Origin: Angiostrongylus vasorum
Taxonomy: Eukaryota; Nematoda; Chromadorea; Rhabditida; Metastrongylidae
Length of the DNA: 64,000 nucleotides
Reading direction: 5' to 3'
Assembly (NCBI GenBank): GCA_018806985.1
Contig: JADANN010000386.1
Location: 539,867 to 603,866 of the forward strand
How positions within the stretch are numbered: the stretch's first letter is position 1; the number at the start of each line of letters is the position of its first letter. Shown piece by piece: positions 12,301 through 21,478 of the stretch. A program made the translations under genes and the position numbers. Below the pieces are notes generated by a model, which saw only the letters and a program-made list of their open reading frames with translations, made no database searches and was not told the DNA's origin.

Positions 12301-14678
12301 AAAATTACTCAAGATGACCTACCACTGTATTAAGTCAGTGTTGCTACATTCCTAAACAAGTCTGGTACCAAATGTGCTGAATCCGATTGATCCAGTTTGT
12401 ATTGCAGCGCACTACTAGCCACTTCGCTAAATGCCCCTCTATCTAACTTTACATACTTGATACTTGGATCGCCCGTCCTCACTGGTTGTGCAGGCCTCAG
12501 CATAATCTTCATTTTTTCGGAGATTTGCTGGTTAAGCCACTATGGTTCCCTGGAGTCCCGAGGTCAGCCTGGCCAAAGTCTGCACCAGGTCTTCACCACC
12601 ACAAGCACTCGCAGCCCTTGTAGATCAGAGGGAGAATTGCCACCATGCGACTTTGACACCAGGTCGGTGGTGAATCCTAGTATTGGTTTACTCTTATCTA
12701 GGCTTCCTGATCGAAACACCGGACTCCTTCTCAACTTGGAAGACCTTGCCCGACGGACGAATCCCCCCGCTGTGTGCAGACCGACACCCAGGAGCACCTC
12801 CCAGCCACAGTGAGGCGGTAAACCGTTGGGAGGAATCTAACTTTAGATTTAATAAAACCCAATACACTTAACATTTGCAATGAGTGGTAACTTCACTGTA
12901 TCAAGACTCGTGAGATTCGCTTGGATGGTGTTGAAAAAGCAAAATTTCGCAGCAGAACCCAAGCGCAGATGGGTCATAGCTAACCTAATTCACGCTAAAA
13001 ATTCTTGCATATTAGAGGTATTTAGGCAGTTGTCTGACATAACTGGAAAAGGTTGATTTAGATTTTCTATTTACACTACATGTAGGTAGACCCCTCCAGT
13101 TGAGATTATTTGGAAGGCTTCGTTATCTGTTTCATGCAAAATGAAGTCATTGACTAAGAAATGCCGTAATAATAATATCATACGTTCCGAATACTGCTGT
13201 TGTAGGACGTCGTCAGCGATGTCATTTCTTCCAGTACACGTCTTTTCGCTTCTGCTGCCGATTGTATGGCATTCACCGCTCGATGAGAAGCATTTGTGGC
13301 CTCACGTAGAAGAGCCTAAAAGTGATCTCATTCAAGGCAGTATGAAAATGTGGTAGCCAACTTTTCAACAAAATACGTGAGTAATCTACTGCTTGAAGAA
13401 AGACTGTTTCGAGATGTACATTTAGTTTCAGTAGCCAGTGCATCAGAACGTTTCGGCATATGCGCTTAGTTTCTGTGTACTGACCTTTTACAGCATTAAG
13501 ATTAGTTGAGCTTAGAATTGCCTAATCAGTGACAAATTCTGCCAGAGCTTTTGGACGATGTAGGCGTGATTTGGGAGTTAAGGAATCATGGGAGATTTGT
13601 TCATACTCCGAGCAATGACTCTGTTGTAGACCATTAGACTCGACAGAAAAGCCGGTACCGAAGACATTCTCTTCGGTTTATTATTTTTGATCTTGGCCTT
13701 TTCTAGGCTTCGTGGAAAATTTGTTAAGTTTTTAGATACCGAAATAAAAGTGTCTTGATTTGCCCAATAGTTCACCAAATTCTAAGTAAATATCACCTGA
13801 ACAGGTTCAGAGATTTCTTCTTCTTTATCCTCATCAACATTGCACGTTGACATCTGAAACATGCCTAAATTTCGCCCATTAATCATCTGTTTGTTGGGTC
13901 TTGTTTAATTCCCCCATGTTACATTTTAATTCAACGTGTTTGGAACTTGGTGTTTGAGCAAACGTAGAAAGCAGACTCATCCAATGGTACCATTTCCACT
14001 TATTATAACTGAACAGCCAGTGTTCTAAGTTAAATAACAGATGAAAAAAATAAGAAGCTTCCTCAGCTGTTGTACGCATTCGCTATAAAGCAAGTTCATT
14101 TATAATTGCATAAGATGGGAAATAAAGCGCGTGGCGTCGACAAATCCTTAGAGATGAGCCCCATATTCGACCTCATCTGGCGTCGTCAAACGTGGTTGAA
14201 TTCATGTCTGAACAGTAATTTTTCTGGCTTAATAATATATAAGTTCAGTTCCGATGTCTTTGCGGACTGTCTGATGCGCCTTTCTGTCATCTGGAAGTCT
14301 TGGTGAATCCAGGGTACGAGAAGAAAACGTCCACCGCAGGGCATCTCTGACCACCACGCTACACGCGTCCCTTTCAATAATATAACGATGGGTATAAGAT
14401 ATCCATTTTGGAGGAAGACACAACGAATTCCAGTCATCGAGTAGTGAAAACGACTAGCTGGTTCATATAAATAATACAACAAGAAGCCCTGTTTTATTTT
14501 TATTTTGCTATAAAATGGAGAAACAAAAAAGTTCTAGCGGGATAATCACTGACTCAGTTTACTCACCGTTCCGCGCTGTTGGAGGTGTGAAAGTGAGACA
14601 GAAAAAGTGAGGTGCTGATCGGACAAAATTATCAAAACAACTCTTCGACTGATAACACGATAATCACTTACCGGACAT
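3391..14678 (-). CDS. Unrecognised 10-exon host gene, left copy
   Basis: Mirror copy of the gene at 50218-61504. Exons in transcription order are 14672-14678, 14567-14575, 13797-13864, 13184-13315, 7853-7963, 7736-7798, 5532-5606, 5353-5439, 4516-4644 and 3391-3486, all with GT/AG ends. I compared most exons with the right copy; they are identical except for one D-to-E change in the KDFLDQ stretch of exon 7 (KEFLDQ here). The exon 9 donor has five G here and four in the right copy. Read literally, the extra G shifts the frame of the last exon and stops within about ten codons, so this copy would lose the normal C-terminus. That base may be a homopolymer sequencing error. The large intron 13183-7964 holds an NR repeat, the RTE element (8857-12150) and SINE sequence. 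Confidence 0.6.
3789..4168 (+). repeat. 400-bp repeat NR, copy 2 (left arm)
   Basis: Full-length NR copy with the family start, the GATCAGAGGGAGATTTGCC centre and the GGTAAACCGTTGGGAGGT end. It lies inside intron 9 of the host gene, between exons 9 and 10. Mirrored at 60727-61106. Confidence 0.85.
4646..6420. other. Introns and unassigned sequence of the left host gene copy
   Basis: Apart from exons 5353-5439 and 5532-5606, no repeat family or other exon was recognised. The intron between exons 8 and 9 is 708 nt. The sequence upstream of exon 7 (5607-6420) is intron 6, without a supported exon. Confidence 0.4.
6423..6935 (-). mobile_element. Foldback element with terminal inverted repeats (left arm)
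   Basis: Two inverted copies of about 48 bp (6423-6470 and 6629-6676) share GGTATTAT..GAGA..ACCACAATGATG..GAGATATTT..CAAAAC. The interior holds a tRNA-like stretch whose B-box (GGTTCGAATCT on the minus strand) is clear. A neighbouring module with AACTGGGTTCAAC is shared with the foldback copies at 43610 and 47420. There is no transposase. It lies in intron 6 of the host gene. Mirrored at 57960-58472. Confidence 0.65.
6955..7235 (-). repeat. 400-bp repeat NR, partial copy 3 (left arm)
   Basis: Diverged and shortened NR copy in reverse orientation. The CACCCAGGAACAGATCTCAGCC, GCATTGGTTTGCACC and GATCAGAGCGGAATCTGCC blocks are recognisable on the minus strand. Lies in intron 6 of the host gene. 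Mirrored at 57660-57940. Confidence 0.7.
8322..8625 (-). mobile_element. tRNA-derived SINE (left arm)
   Basis: On the minus strand it runs from a tRNA-like head (GGTGGCGCAGTGGTTAGAGG as A-box region, GGAGTCGATCCCCGCGCC as B-box) through a body shared with other copies (CCAAGCCTTCCATCC, GGGGTCGGCAAATTGGTACC, GGATAGCAGCACTGGCTCGA) to a tail with GATCAACGCCGAGATCTTTATCC. About 300 bp, apparently full length. Mirrored at 56272-56573. Confidence 0.85.
8857..12150 (+). mobile_element. RTE-clade non-LTR retrotransposon, full length but dead (left arm)
   Basis: About 3.3 kb, the usual size of an RTE element. In order: a 5' leader (8857-9300), an apurinic-type endonuclease (9307-about 10110), a linker, reverse transcriptase (about 10790-11780) and a 3' end finishing in GTGATACAGGTGAT-type repeats. 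The catalytic box reads HFADDIVL (aspartates at 11328-11333). The endonuclease SDHR signature has become SDYS, and the GDFNA motif reads QDFNA. Several frameshifts and stops break the frame, for example around 9880, 10385 and 11417. It is inserted antisense to the host gene in its largest intron. Mirrored at 52745-56038. Confidence 0.88.
9307..9879 (+). pseudogene. RTE endonuclease domain fragment (left arm)
   Basis: 190-codon open frame that is the longest intact coding block of this RTE copy. It has the start of the exonuclease-endonuclease-phosphatase fold (MICTCNERTLASE, then KYDVIGLSQTKRR), the ELFLGKCDSR block and VIIQDFNANTGPRR. In the family the first block reads C.YN.RTL and the glutamate is in ETRR; here that E is Q. 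The frame shifts after residue 190, and the C-terminal part with the degraded SDHR motif follows in another frame to about 10110. Confidence 0.8.
12320..12450 (-). repeat. Diverged SINE body (left arm)
   Basis: On the minus strand, AGCGAAGTGGCTAGTAGTGCGC is followed by the SINE body blocks GGTACCAGACTTGTTTAGGA, ATAGCAACACTGACT and GTGGTAGGTCA. The head and tail are too diverged to place the ends. Mirrored at 52440-52575. Confidence 0.5.
12455..12835 (+). repeat. 400-bp repeat NR, copy 4 (left arm)
   Basis: Full-length NR copy with all family blocks, ending in GCGGTAAACCGTTGGGAGG at 12816-12834. Lies in the largest intron of the host gene next to the RTE 3' end. Mirrored at 52060-52441. Confidence 0.85.
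14285..14375 (-). repeat. tRNA-like SINE head, variant (left arm)
   Basis: On the minus strand, GGGACGCGTGTAGCGTGGTGG with a downstream TCGTACCCTGGATTCACCAAG and ACTTCCAG resembles the head and first body block of the SINE family with substitutions. It sits in intron 2 of the host gene. Mirrored at 50520-50612. Confidence 0.4.
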
Positions 14679-14960
14679 ATTGAGCGTGGTTCAATAGATG
14701 ATGAATGTAGAAACCACTCTGGTGGACACACTGCTGCTGCCTTTGGATGCCTTCAAGGGAGTGCTAATGAATGCACTAGTTTTCTCTCGCCTAATACCTC
14801 ATTTGCATAGTCTCCATTGATAATAAGGCTCCTACTCTAGAAACCTGCGATATACTTCGCTTCTAGGTCCAGAAAAAACCATATATCTTAATTTTGAGAC
14901 CACGACACGCTATGCGTTTTGTTAGGAAGAAAGCGTCATTTGATTTAAACATTCAGCAAT

Positions 14961-15075
14961 TCACAGTGTAAGATGCTTGTACTGGTGGATAGAACCCTTA
15001 AGAAAATCGACCTTATCAAAGGAATCAAAATCGGAACGAAGTCGCATCAAAATGCCACCAAATAGATATCGATAG
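14961..15075 (-). CDS. Candidate terminal exon (left arm)
   Basis: After a perfect nematode acceptor (CAATTTTCAG, on the minus strand) one phase is open for 37 codons to TGA. It starts YRYLFGGILMRLRSDFDSF and ends QYKHLTL. The other two phases stop early. It lies upstream of the host gene start, so it would be the last exon of a preceding gene. In both arms the upstream flank is repeat sequence at the arm B boundary, so the rest of that gene is not present here. Family not recognised. Mirrored at 49821-49935. Confidence 0.35.
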
Positions 15076-15675
15076 CTGAAAATTGACTGGCAATGCAACA
15101 TTTTACTTATTGACAGAATAATAAAGCATAACAAGCAGCACATTTTTTTACAAGGATAAACCGTCTACTATCCGTTCATCACTACTCGATCGTTCCCCCT
15201 TTATTCAGTGAACTTCCAATCAACATCCCATTCACCTGTGTCACCTTTCGTGCTGTTGATCCTCGAATAACTCGGGGAGACGCCGTTAACTCTTCAACTT
15301 CTTCCTTTTTGCGCAAGAATAGCTCAGTAAGTTGTCTTCGCTCAAAAAACCCGTTGGGCAATATATCTTCTTGTAGGGTTTCCGCGGCGAATCCCTGACC
15401 ATAGTGCTGGCCATCTTCTGTAGTCCGTTTGACATTCCGAGATAAAGAGGAAACCACTCGCTAGTTGTTCTTATCTCTCGGTTGGCGATCATGCGCTTAC
15501 GATTTCGCTACACCCTTACCTTCAAATAATTAGCGTATAGAAGGGCGTCATTGATTTTTGCTCGTTAAACTAGGTTAGAGCTTCGGATCCATTTCTTCGC
15601 GTGCGTCATGTAAGACATCTCTATGGTTGTATTTCAACTGTCTTTTTTATAAGGCCAGGTAATCTTTCATCCTTC

Positions 15676-16161
15676 TTACGCAGCCACCAAGTTTCTGACG
15701 CATACGTTAGGGCAGGAAGTACTGTTGAGTCGAAAAGGTGGACACAGGGTCCGATGTACTTTGTTCTCTTCACTACATCCTCGATGGTCTTGAAAGCTAC
15801 TCAAGGGAGCTCGTTTCTTTCTGCTCAACTCTGGAGCTAAGTCGTTCATCATGTTGATCTTCCGACCTAGATAGACGGAACTGGAGCATTCAGAGATATT
15901 CGTTCCGTTGAGCATGAATGGGGCATGCGAAACCAATCCGTTCTTCATAAACATCGTTTTTGCGAGATTTAGTTGAAGATCAATCTTTCCACAGGCTTTG
16001 TCGAAGTCGGCAAGCATACGTTCCACTTGGCTAATGTTTGGTGTTATAAGGAAGACGTCGTCAGCAAAGTGAAGATGGTGTAACTGCCGACCATCGATTT
16101 TCACTCCCATATTATCCCATTCCAATGTTCGCATGACGTTCTGGAGGGTGGCGGTAAACAA
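15676..16161 (-). pseudogene. RTE reverse transcriptase C-terminal half
   Basis: 161-codon open frame with, in order, FTATLQNVMR, VKIDGRQLHHLHFADDVFLITPN (catalytic box), ADFDKACGKI, LNLAKTMFMKNG, LNGTNISECSS, YLGRKINMMNDLAPEL. These are the palm and thumb blocks of RTE reverse transcriptases. Upstream blocks are in other frames. Not functional as it stands. Confidence 0.8.
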
Positions 16162-17117
16162 TATTTGCGAGATGGTGTCCGCTTACCTAACCCCTCTTTT
16201 GACATCAATGATTATATCGTTGTAGAATGGTGATATCTCGGTTGCGAAATTTTTTTACAGCTCAAGAACAATTTTTACATAGTGGGTGGGGATCCCTAAC
16301 TCACCAGAGCTTCCATGACTGCTTCAATCTCAAGTGAATCAAAAGTTTTTTTGTACTCTCGCGATACTACAATGAGTCTTGTTATCGTGTGAATGTGGTC
16401 TATCCTACAAAATGCTTTTCGAAACCTGCTTGCTCACATGGCTGCCCTTCGTCCAGTGTTCTGTCAGTTATGTTTACGATGAGTCGAGTGAAAAGTTTGT
16501 AGAGAGCAGAGAGCAAGCAGATTGGACGATTGTTGTGGATGTCGTGGAGGTGACTCTTCTTGAACAATAACACAGTGTTGCTATTTTCCATTAAATGGGA
16601 ACCTTGCATTCAGACAGGTATCGTGTGAAGAGCCGAGCTACTGTGTTTATAAGGAGTGGCGGGATGTTCTTCAGGTGTTCAGATCTTATCCTGTCCAGAC
16701 CCGATGTTGTTCGATTCGTCACCAGCGAAGTATCATGTCGGGTTACTGGAAGGAAAAACGATGAGACGATATACCATTCTCCTTTATTTCGCATGAGAGC
16801 AGGAGCACGTCTATTCTGAAAAGATCCGAGTAGTAATGGTGAGTGATTTTCTTCATTGCTTTTCTGGTAACTTTAACTCATCCATCTGACCGTCGGAGAG
16901 CAGTCATCTTGACTTTGTAATTGGCCAACCTTCGGTGGGCTTTGCTAATAATTTTTCCGGCAGCTTTAGCTTCGGCCATAACTCCTAATTTGTTCTGTTT
17001 CAGATCTTTTTTTCTCACCTGTCTGCATTTTGACAGTTCGGACGTTAGTTCGCTGTTCCCTGTAGCACCCTCGACTTCATGCTGGCCTATCAGCTCGAGT
17101 GTTTCTGGTTGCAGATT
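16096..17117. repeat. Inverted repeat C, left arm
   Basis: This 1.02-kb stretch of RTE copy 2 is nearly identical to the inverse of 21496-22528 in RTE copy 3, including shared stop codons. Outside these limits the two RTE copies are visibly more diverged (for example the blocks after the FADD box). Confidence 0.8.
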
Positions 17118-18499
17118 CTCTGCTTTCACTGCGTTAGCATGAAGGTGTTGAATGCGCCGATCTTAAATGTGGTCGATGTTATCAATAACGAAATATTCCC
17201 AGCAGCAAACTGATGAACTGAATAAATCCTGGCTTGAATTAATTTTCGGGGTGTTGCTATCTTCGAACATAACGGCATTCTCTCCTATCCTTGCGAAATA
17301 GAATCTTATACGAAACAAGTGATGGCCTTTTTTTGATTTAACATTTTGGAGCAACGGAAATATCGCTTAGTCAAAACCTTCGATTTACTATGATGTATTC
17401 TATTTCGTTATTGTACTCTTCAGTAAGAAACTCCCGCGTTCAGCATTGAGTGTGGAGTTTCTGGAATTCCGAGTTACTTGCTCATTCCTATCTAGTCCTT
17501 GGGTCCCAATATAACGTTCTTCAGACGTTCTTTTCGGTTAAATGTTAGCTTCAAAATTTTCAATGATGACCTTGAAGAATGTATGGTCTTCTTTGTGGAA
17601 GTTCTCCAAGTCCATACAGAACGTTACGACTTCTTCATTGGCATTGTTTGGTGACGGTTCGTAAACGACGAAGATTGTCACAGCCGATATTGACCCACAT
17701 TTCTTCATTCCTCTATCGTCACATGTTCCAAGAAACAGTTTTTCTGCTTTGTAGTAGACGGCGTTAGATAGGTGGCATCTTCTCGACTCAACCAATCAGA
17801 CGATGTCGCACGTCATCTTTCTTACCTGCACGATCAGGTCCTCTGCTGACGAATCAGGTACAATCGACAGTGCATTGTAGGCAAAGGTCGTTACCTTGGT
17901 CTTTCGAGGTTTGAGCATCCTAGAAAAGCATTGCGATTTTAGTAGCATCTCAGTGCTCGTCCTACCTCACACTGTCGTTTCGGGGGGCTCTATCGAGGTC
18001 AGGAGTATAGGGGCTGTTTATTTTACTGTGCTAGGCGTTTGGCACCCACGGATAGCATTCTCAGAACTCAATGTGGGGGAGAGGTATACTCACGAGTAGC
18101 TTACCAGCCTCTCCCGGGTTAGACGATATTGTTGAAGGCGACTCTTAACCGCCTTCCATATCCTTCTCTGTTACTTGATTACAGATTTTTTGGCAGAATT
18201 GACACGTAGAATACAATTCGTATGAACGTGGACACATCCACGCATGCATGCGTGAACACGCACCCGCAGACAAAGGAGGTATGCGTCAAATCGGCGGAGC
18301 AGAAACAGGCAGTCCATCCCCTTCTTATACATACGTCTCAGGGAAGCACAACATTGCTTCTGGTTCGCGAGTAACACCTGTATTCGCAACCTGAGGACGT
18401 TGCCTCGCGACTATCTGACATAAGATTCCTTAATGGGGCAAGTTCTAAGATACTCGGGCTAAAGCTTTCCTACCTCAATTGCCTGAATTGAGCTGTTTC

Positions 18500-18955
18500 T
18501 AGCCATTTCTGGTACCAGTTTTCCTACTCCAGAGAGATACGAGCCCTGAGGGCCCGTTACGAGGATGAACGGGCACTGTGCTCATCACGAACGGCATCAC
18601 TAGCGCTGTGGCATGATATCACTCTATGAGAGAGATCCGTGGCAACATTCCATTATTGCGCCAAATCTTAGCAGTTGAATAAAGTTGTGAATTTTGGTGA
18701 GGCGATTTCTGCGCTCTGTGTTACAAAACTGACCCAACGCTGGTTCGATTCGATCCAGTCCTTCAAGCTAACCAATCCTTCCATTCCTTCCGACCAAGCA
18801 AATAGGTGCGACAGTCGATTGAAAGAATAGCAGCACCGACTTGATACATCGTTAGCGTCCGCATCTCATTATATAGACCATATTCGCTTTAAATAGTCTC
18901 TAAGATGCTTGATGAGAATTTATGGTGCACTCCTCATGGATGGATCAAGCAAGTA
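18500..18955 (+). repeat. SINE remnants
   Basis: Two diverged SINE pieces: GGTACCAGTTTTCCTACTCC (18512 onward) and GAATAGCAGCACCGACTTGATACATCG (18825 onward), followed by GATGCTTGATGAG and GGATCAAGCAAG, corresponding to the body and tail blocks. The heads are not clear. Confidence 0.45.
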
Positions 18956-19215
18956 ACCGTGCTTACTTTTCTATACTTCGAATGAATATGTAGCACATCG
19001 TTTTATTTCGGCGCCGAAAGGAATCAGTAGGATCTTCACCGCATCTGGCTTTATAGTGAAAACTTCGGATGGCGGTTGCAACGCGCACCTCTCGTTGAGG
19101 TTGCCTCACTACGAATAGCTGTGCAGTATGCCAGCATCCAGTATACTTTTTATTTTTTTGAAGTTTTTTTTGCTACTTCTCCATTGTTCTTACAATTTCT
19201 GACATTTTCCAGGAA

Positions 19216-21478
19216 ATGGATCCATTAGCAGTTGACAAATGGGCAGAATTTATGCTGGTCGTCAGGGATATATCGGGTAGAAATCCTTCTTCGAAGGTTT
19301 TTAAACGCTACGCTTTCTGCACGTGCCTCTCAAAAAGAATGAGTTGCCATATCGTTCACATCCAGGTGAAGGGCCATAAACAGCTGAATCGAAAACCCCC
19401 TACATGTTAATTGCTCCTTCGTGTTGCTCAAGAGGCCCTCAAGGATCGAAACGCGACTACAACGCGCATATCTTCGATGCAAACAGGACCCCTTGTACGC
19501 GCAATTGAAGAAGTGCCAGTCGAAGGAATCTTATTGTGTTCAGTATTTGGAGGATTCCCTTTGGAAGAGAATAATAGGTGGGTCAATGTTGATTTGCGAT
19601 TCTATTAGGTCGAATGCCAAAGCAACCTTAGGCAGGAAGTTTCAAAATTTACTAGGTCATTCGCAAAAACCAGCTTCAATAAAACAAAGCAAAATCGTTT
19701 ACGAAAACGCTAGCACTAAAAATGTGGTCGATAAAGTGCCTGAAAAGTCAAAGGTCACCGTGCTAGGATGCACAACTCTCCACTATGACGCGCGCTCGCT
19801 ATTAGAATTGGGTCCAAGTTTCTCACCAGTGCAACCTATTTCTAAAGAAACCTTGCGTAGGGATTGCGTGCAGCATGCACAAGCTCCAAGATCGACTCCG
19901 CAGCAACGCTAGAATTGAGACACGAAATAAAAAGGAACAACGAGAAGTACGGGCACTACCACCGCCTCCATTTTTTCGATTATTCTTTGGACAGCAAGGC
20001 CCCAACGACGAAGTAAATATAAAATTTCGCATGTTTTCGAGCAAAATATTCAAAGTCCGTAATTCGAACATTACAGCTGCACAAAAATCTGGTATGCGAC
20101 AGGTTCGAGAGCTAATGAAATCAAAGAGTATTAGACTATCTGCTAGCGATAAGGGTGGAGAGTTAATTCCTCGCCAGTTAAATGTTGATATAACGGAAAA
20201 ACATCTTGAAGACGCATCTCTTTATCGCGCATCAACTGAAAAGGAATTCAGAGGACAAAACTGAACAACGAATGGGTCAAAACGGCAAGCGCAGCAGGTT
20301 TAAAACGAGCAGACATTTTGCATCTTAAAATCGAAGTCTCGACATGTCCCGTCTTATATTTACTTATCAAGACCCATAAGATATTATCCGCTGATGATCT
20401 GGCGTCTGCCGAACCCTCCGTCTTTAAAGTTAGACCCATTATCAGTTGTGTGGACGGGCCCGCGGATAGAATTGCTTGGTTTATAAATCTAATTCCCAAC
20501 CAGTTGCTTAAGCACATACCAGCCCATCTCACGAACACCCGTATGTTCCTAGATCACCTGCGTAACGAAAGTCCCAAAAAGCGCGTACGTTATGGAGTCG
20601 TTCGACGTTGCCGCCCTTTACACTAACGTGTGGAACGACCCCGCAATACAAGCTATATTCGAACTCCTTATACAACACGAAGGAGAAATAAATATGTATG
20701 GCTTCAAGATAGAGCAGTTGATAGCACTCTTAAAAGAATGCTTGAGCTGCTCAATCTTCAGATGGTCGGAAAGTAGTACGCTCAAATAAGAGGGTTGGCA
20801 ATGGGACAACGACTGGCACGAACCCTTGCCGTTGCCTTTATGTCTAAAGTGGAAACACCAGTAATCGATCTCAGGCCATTACTCTATTGTAGGTATAAAG
20901 GTGATTGTTTTGTCATCTGCTCCACACAAGCAGAGATGGACAAATGCTTTTTGAGTTATTAAACGAACAGTCAGAGTACATAAAATTCACCCATGAGAAA
21001 CCGAAAGAAAACTAGCTTTCATTTCTAAACGTTCAAATTAACCCTAACCGAAAACGGCTACATCACAAAATGGTATCGAAAGCCAAGCAGTAATAGTGGT
21101 TCATTACCTCTCCTCTCATCCCTCATACAGCGAAAGGACGCTTATAAGAAATATGTTTCGAACCGCCACGGGAAGAGTCCTCGAAACTGGCGCGCCAAAT
21201 AGCCATTTCAAATGGTTACAAAACTGTAGTCTCTCGGCGTAGGCATTGAGGGAAAAACGACGCCCCAGAGCGATAATTCTAGTGAAAGCAAAGCTCCATT
21301 GCTCTTGCCCTTTATTTCAGACGAAATAGGTGCAGCCACAAAACGTTGCTTAATAGCGGCCGGTTTACAGAATTCCATAAGAGTGATAGAAACACCACCA
21401 GATACTGTAAGACGCTAGCTAGTTCGCAACCGGCTATATATATGACCGCCTATGTACAACGAAAAACTGCATAATTTC
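19216..21478 (+). mobile_element. Penelope-like element 1 (N-terminal region and RT, truncated)
   Basis: Reading across frames gives the Penelope order: an N-terminal region ending LLELGPSFSPVQPIS (19805), an RT block with SASDKGGE (about 20140), LIKTHKILSAD and VRPIISCVDGPADR.AW (about 20365-20480), SFDVAALYTNV (20597), a catalytic loop that should read RYIDD but reads RYKGD (about 20890), and the RT C-terminus. The GIY-YIG endonuclease is missing because an RTE copy begins at about 21479. Numerous stops and the lost catalytic aspartate show it is dead. Confidence 0.85.
20318..20626 (+). pseudogene. Penelope-like RT fragment (fingers/palm)
   Basis: 102-codon frame containing CPVLYLLIKTHKI, the SVFKVRPIISCVDGPADRIAW block and the LKHIPAHLTNT block, which are conserved between this copy and Penelope-like element 2 (36351-36620). 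The next block, with SFDVAALYTNV, is in another frame from 20592. Confidence 0.75.

Larger units (their letters stand above)
2518..15187 (+). repeat. Inverted repeat B, left arm (12.7 kb)
   Basis: The reverse complement of 49708-62323; position sums stay at 64895-64897 for nearly the whole length. The collinearity was checked at exons, NR repeats, the RTE element and SINEs. Differences seen include a 56-57 nt insertion in this arm (2582-2638), a few substitutions, and many one-base homopolymer differences. The outer boundary lies in a foldback-type repeat, and the inner boundary (15187) abuts the 3' end of an RTE element. Confidence 0.93.
15190..18400 (-). mobile_element. RTE-clade retrotransposon, second copy
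   Basis: Near full-length RTE on the minus strand. The 5' leader is at 18400-17950 (it shares GGGGATGGACTGCCTGTTTCTGC with the other copy), the endonuclease remnants at 17950-17480, and the reverse transcriptase at about 16800-15680, with HFADDVFL retaining both catalytic aspartates (about 16060). The 3' end stops at the arm B boundary. Stops and frameshifts occur throughout, including a TAG inside the ALV block and a TAA before the KNFAT block. The part from 16096 to 17117 is nearly identical to RTE copy 3 in inverted orientation. Confidence 0.85.
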
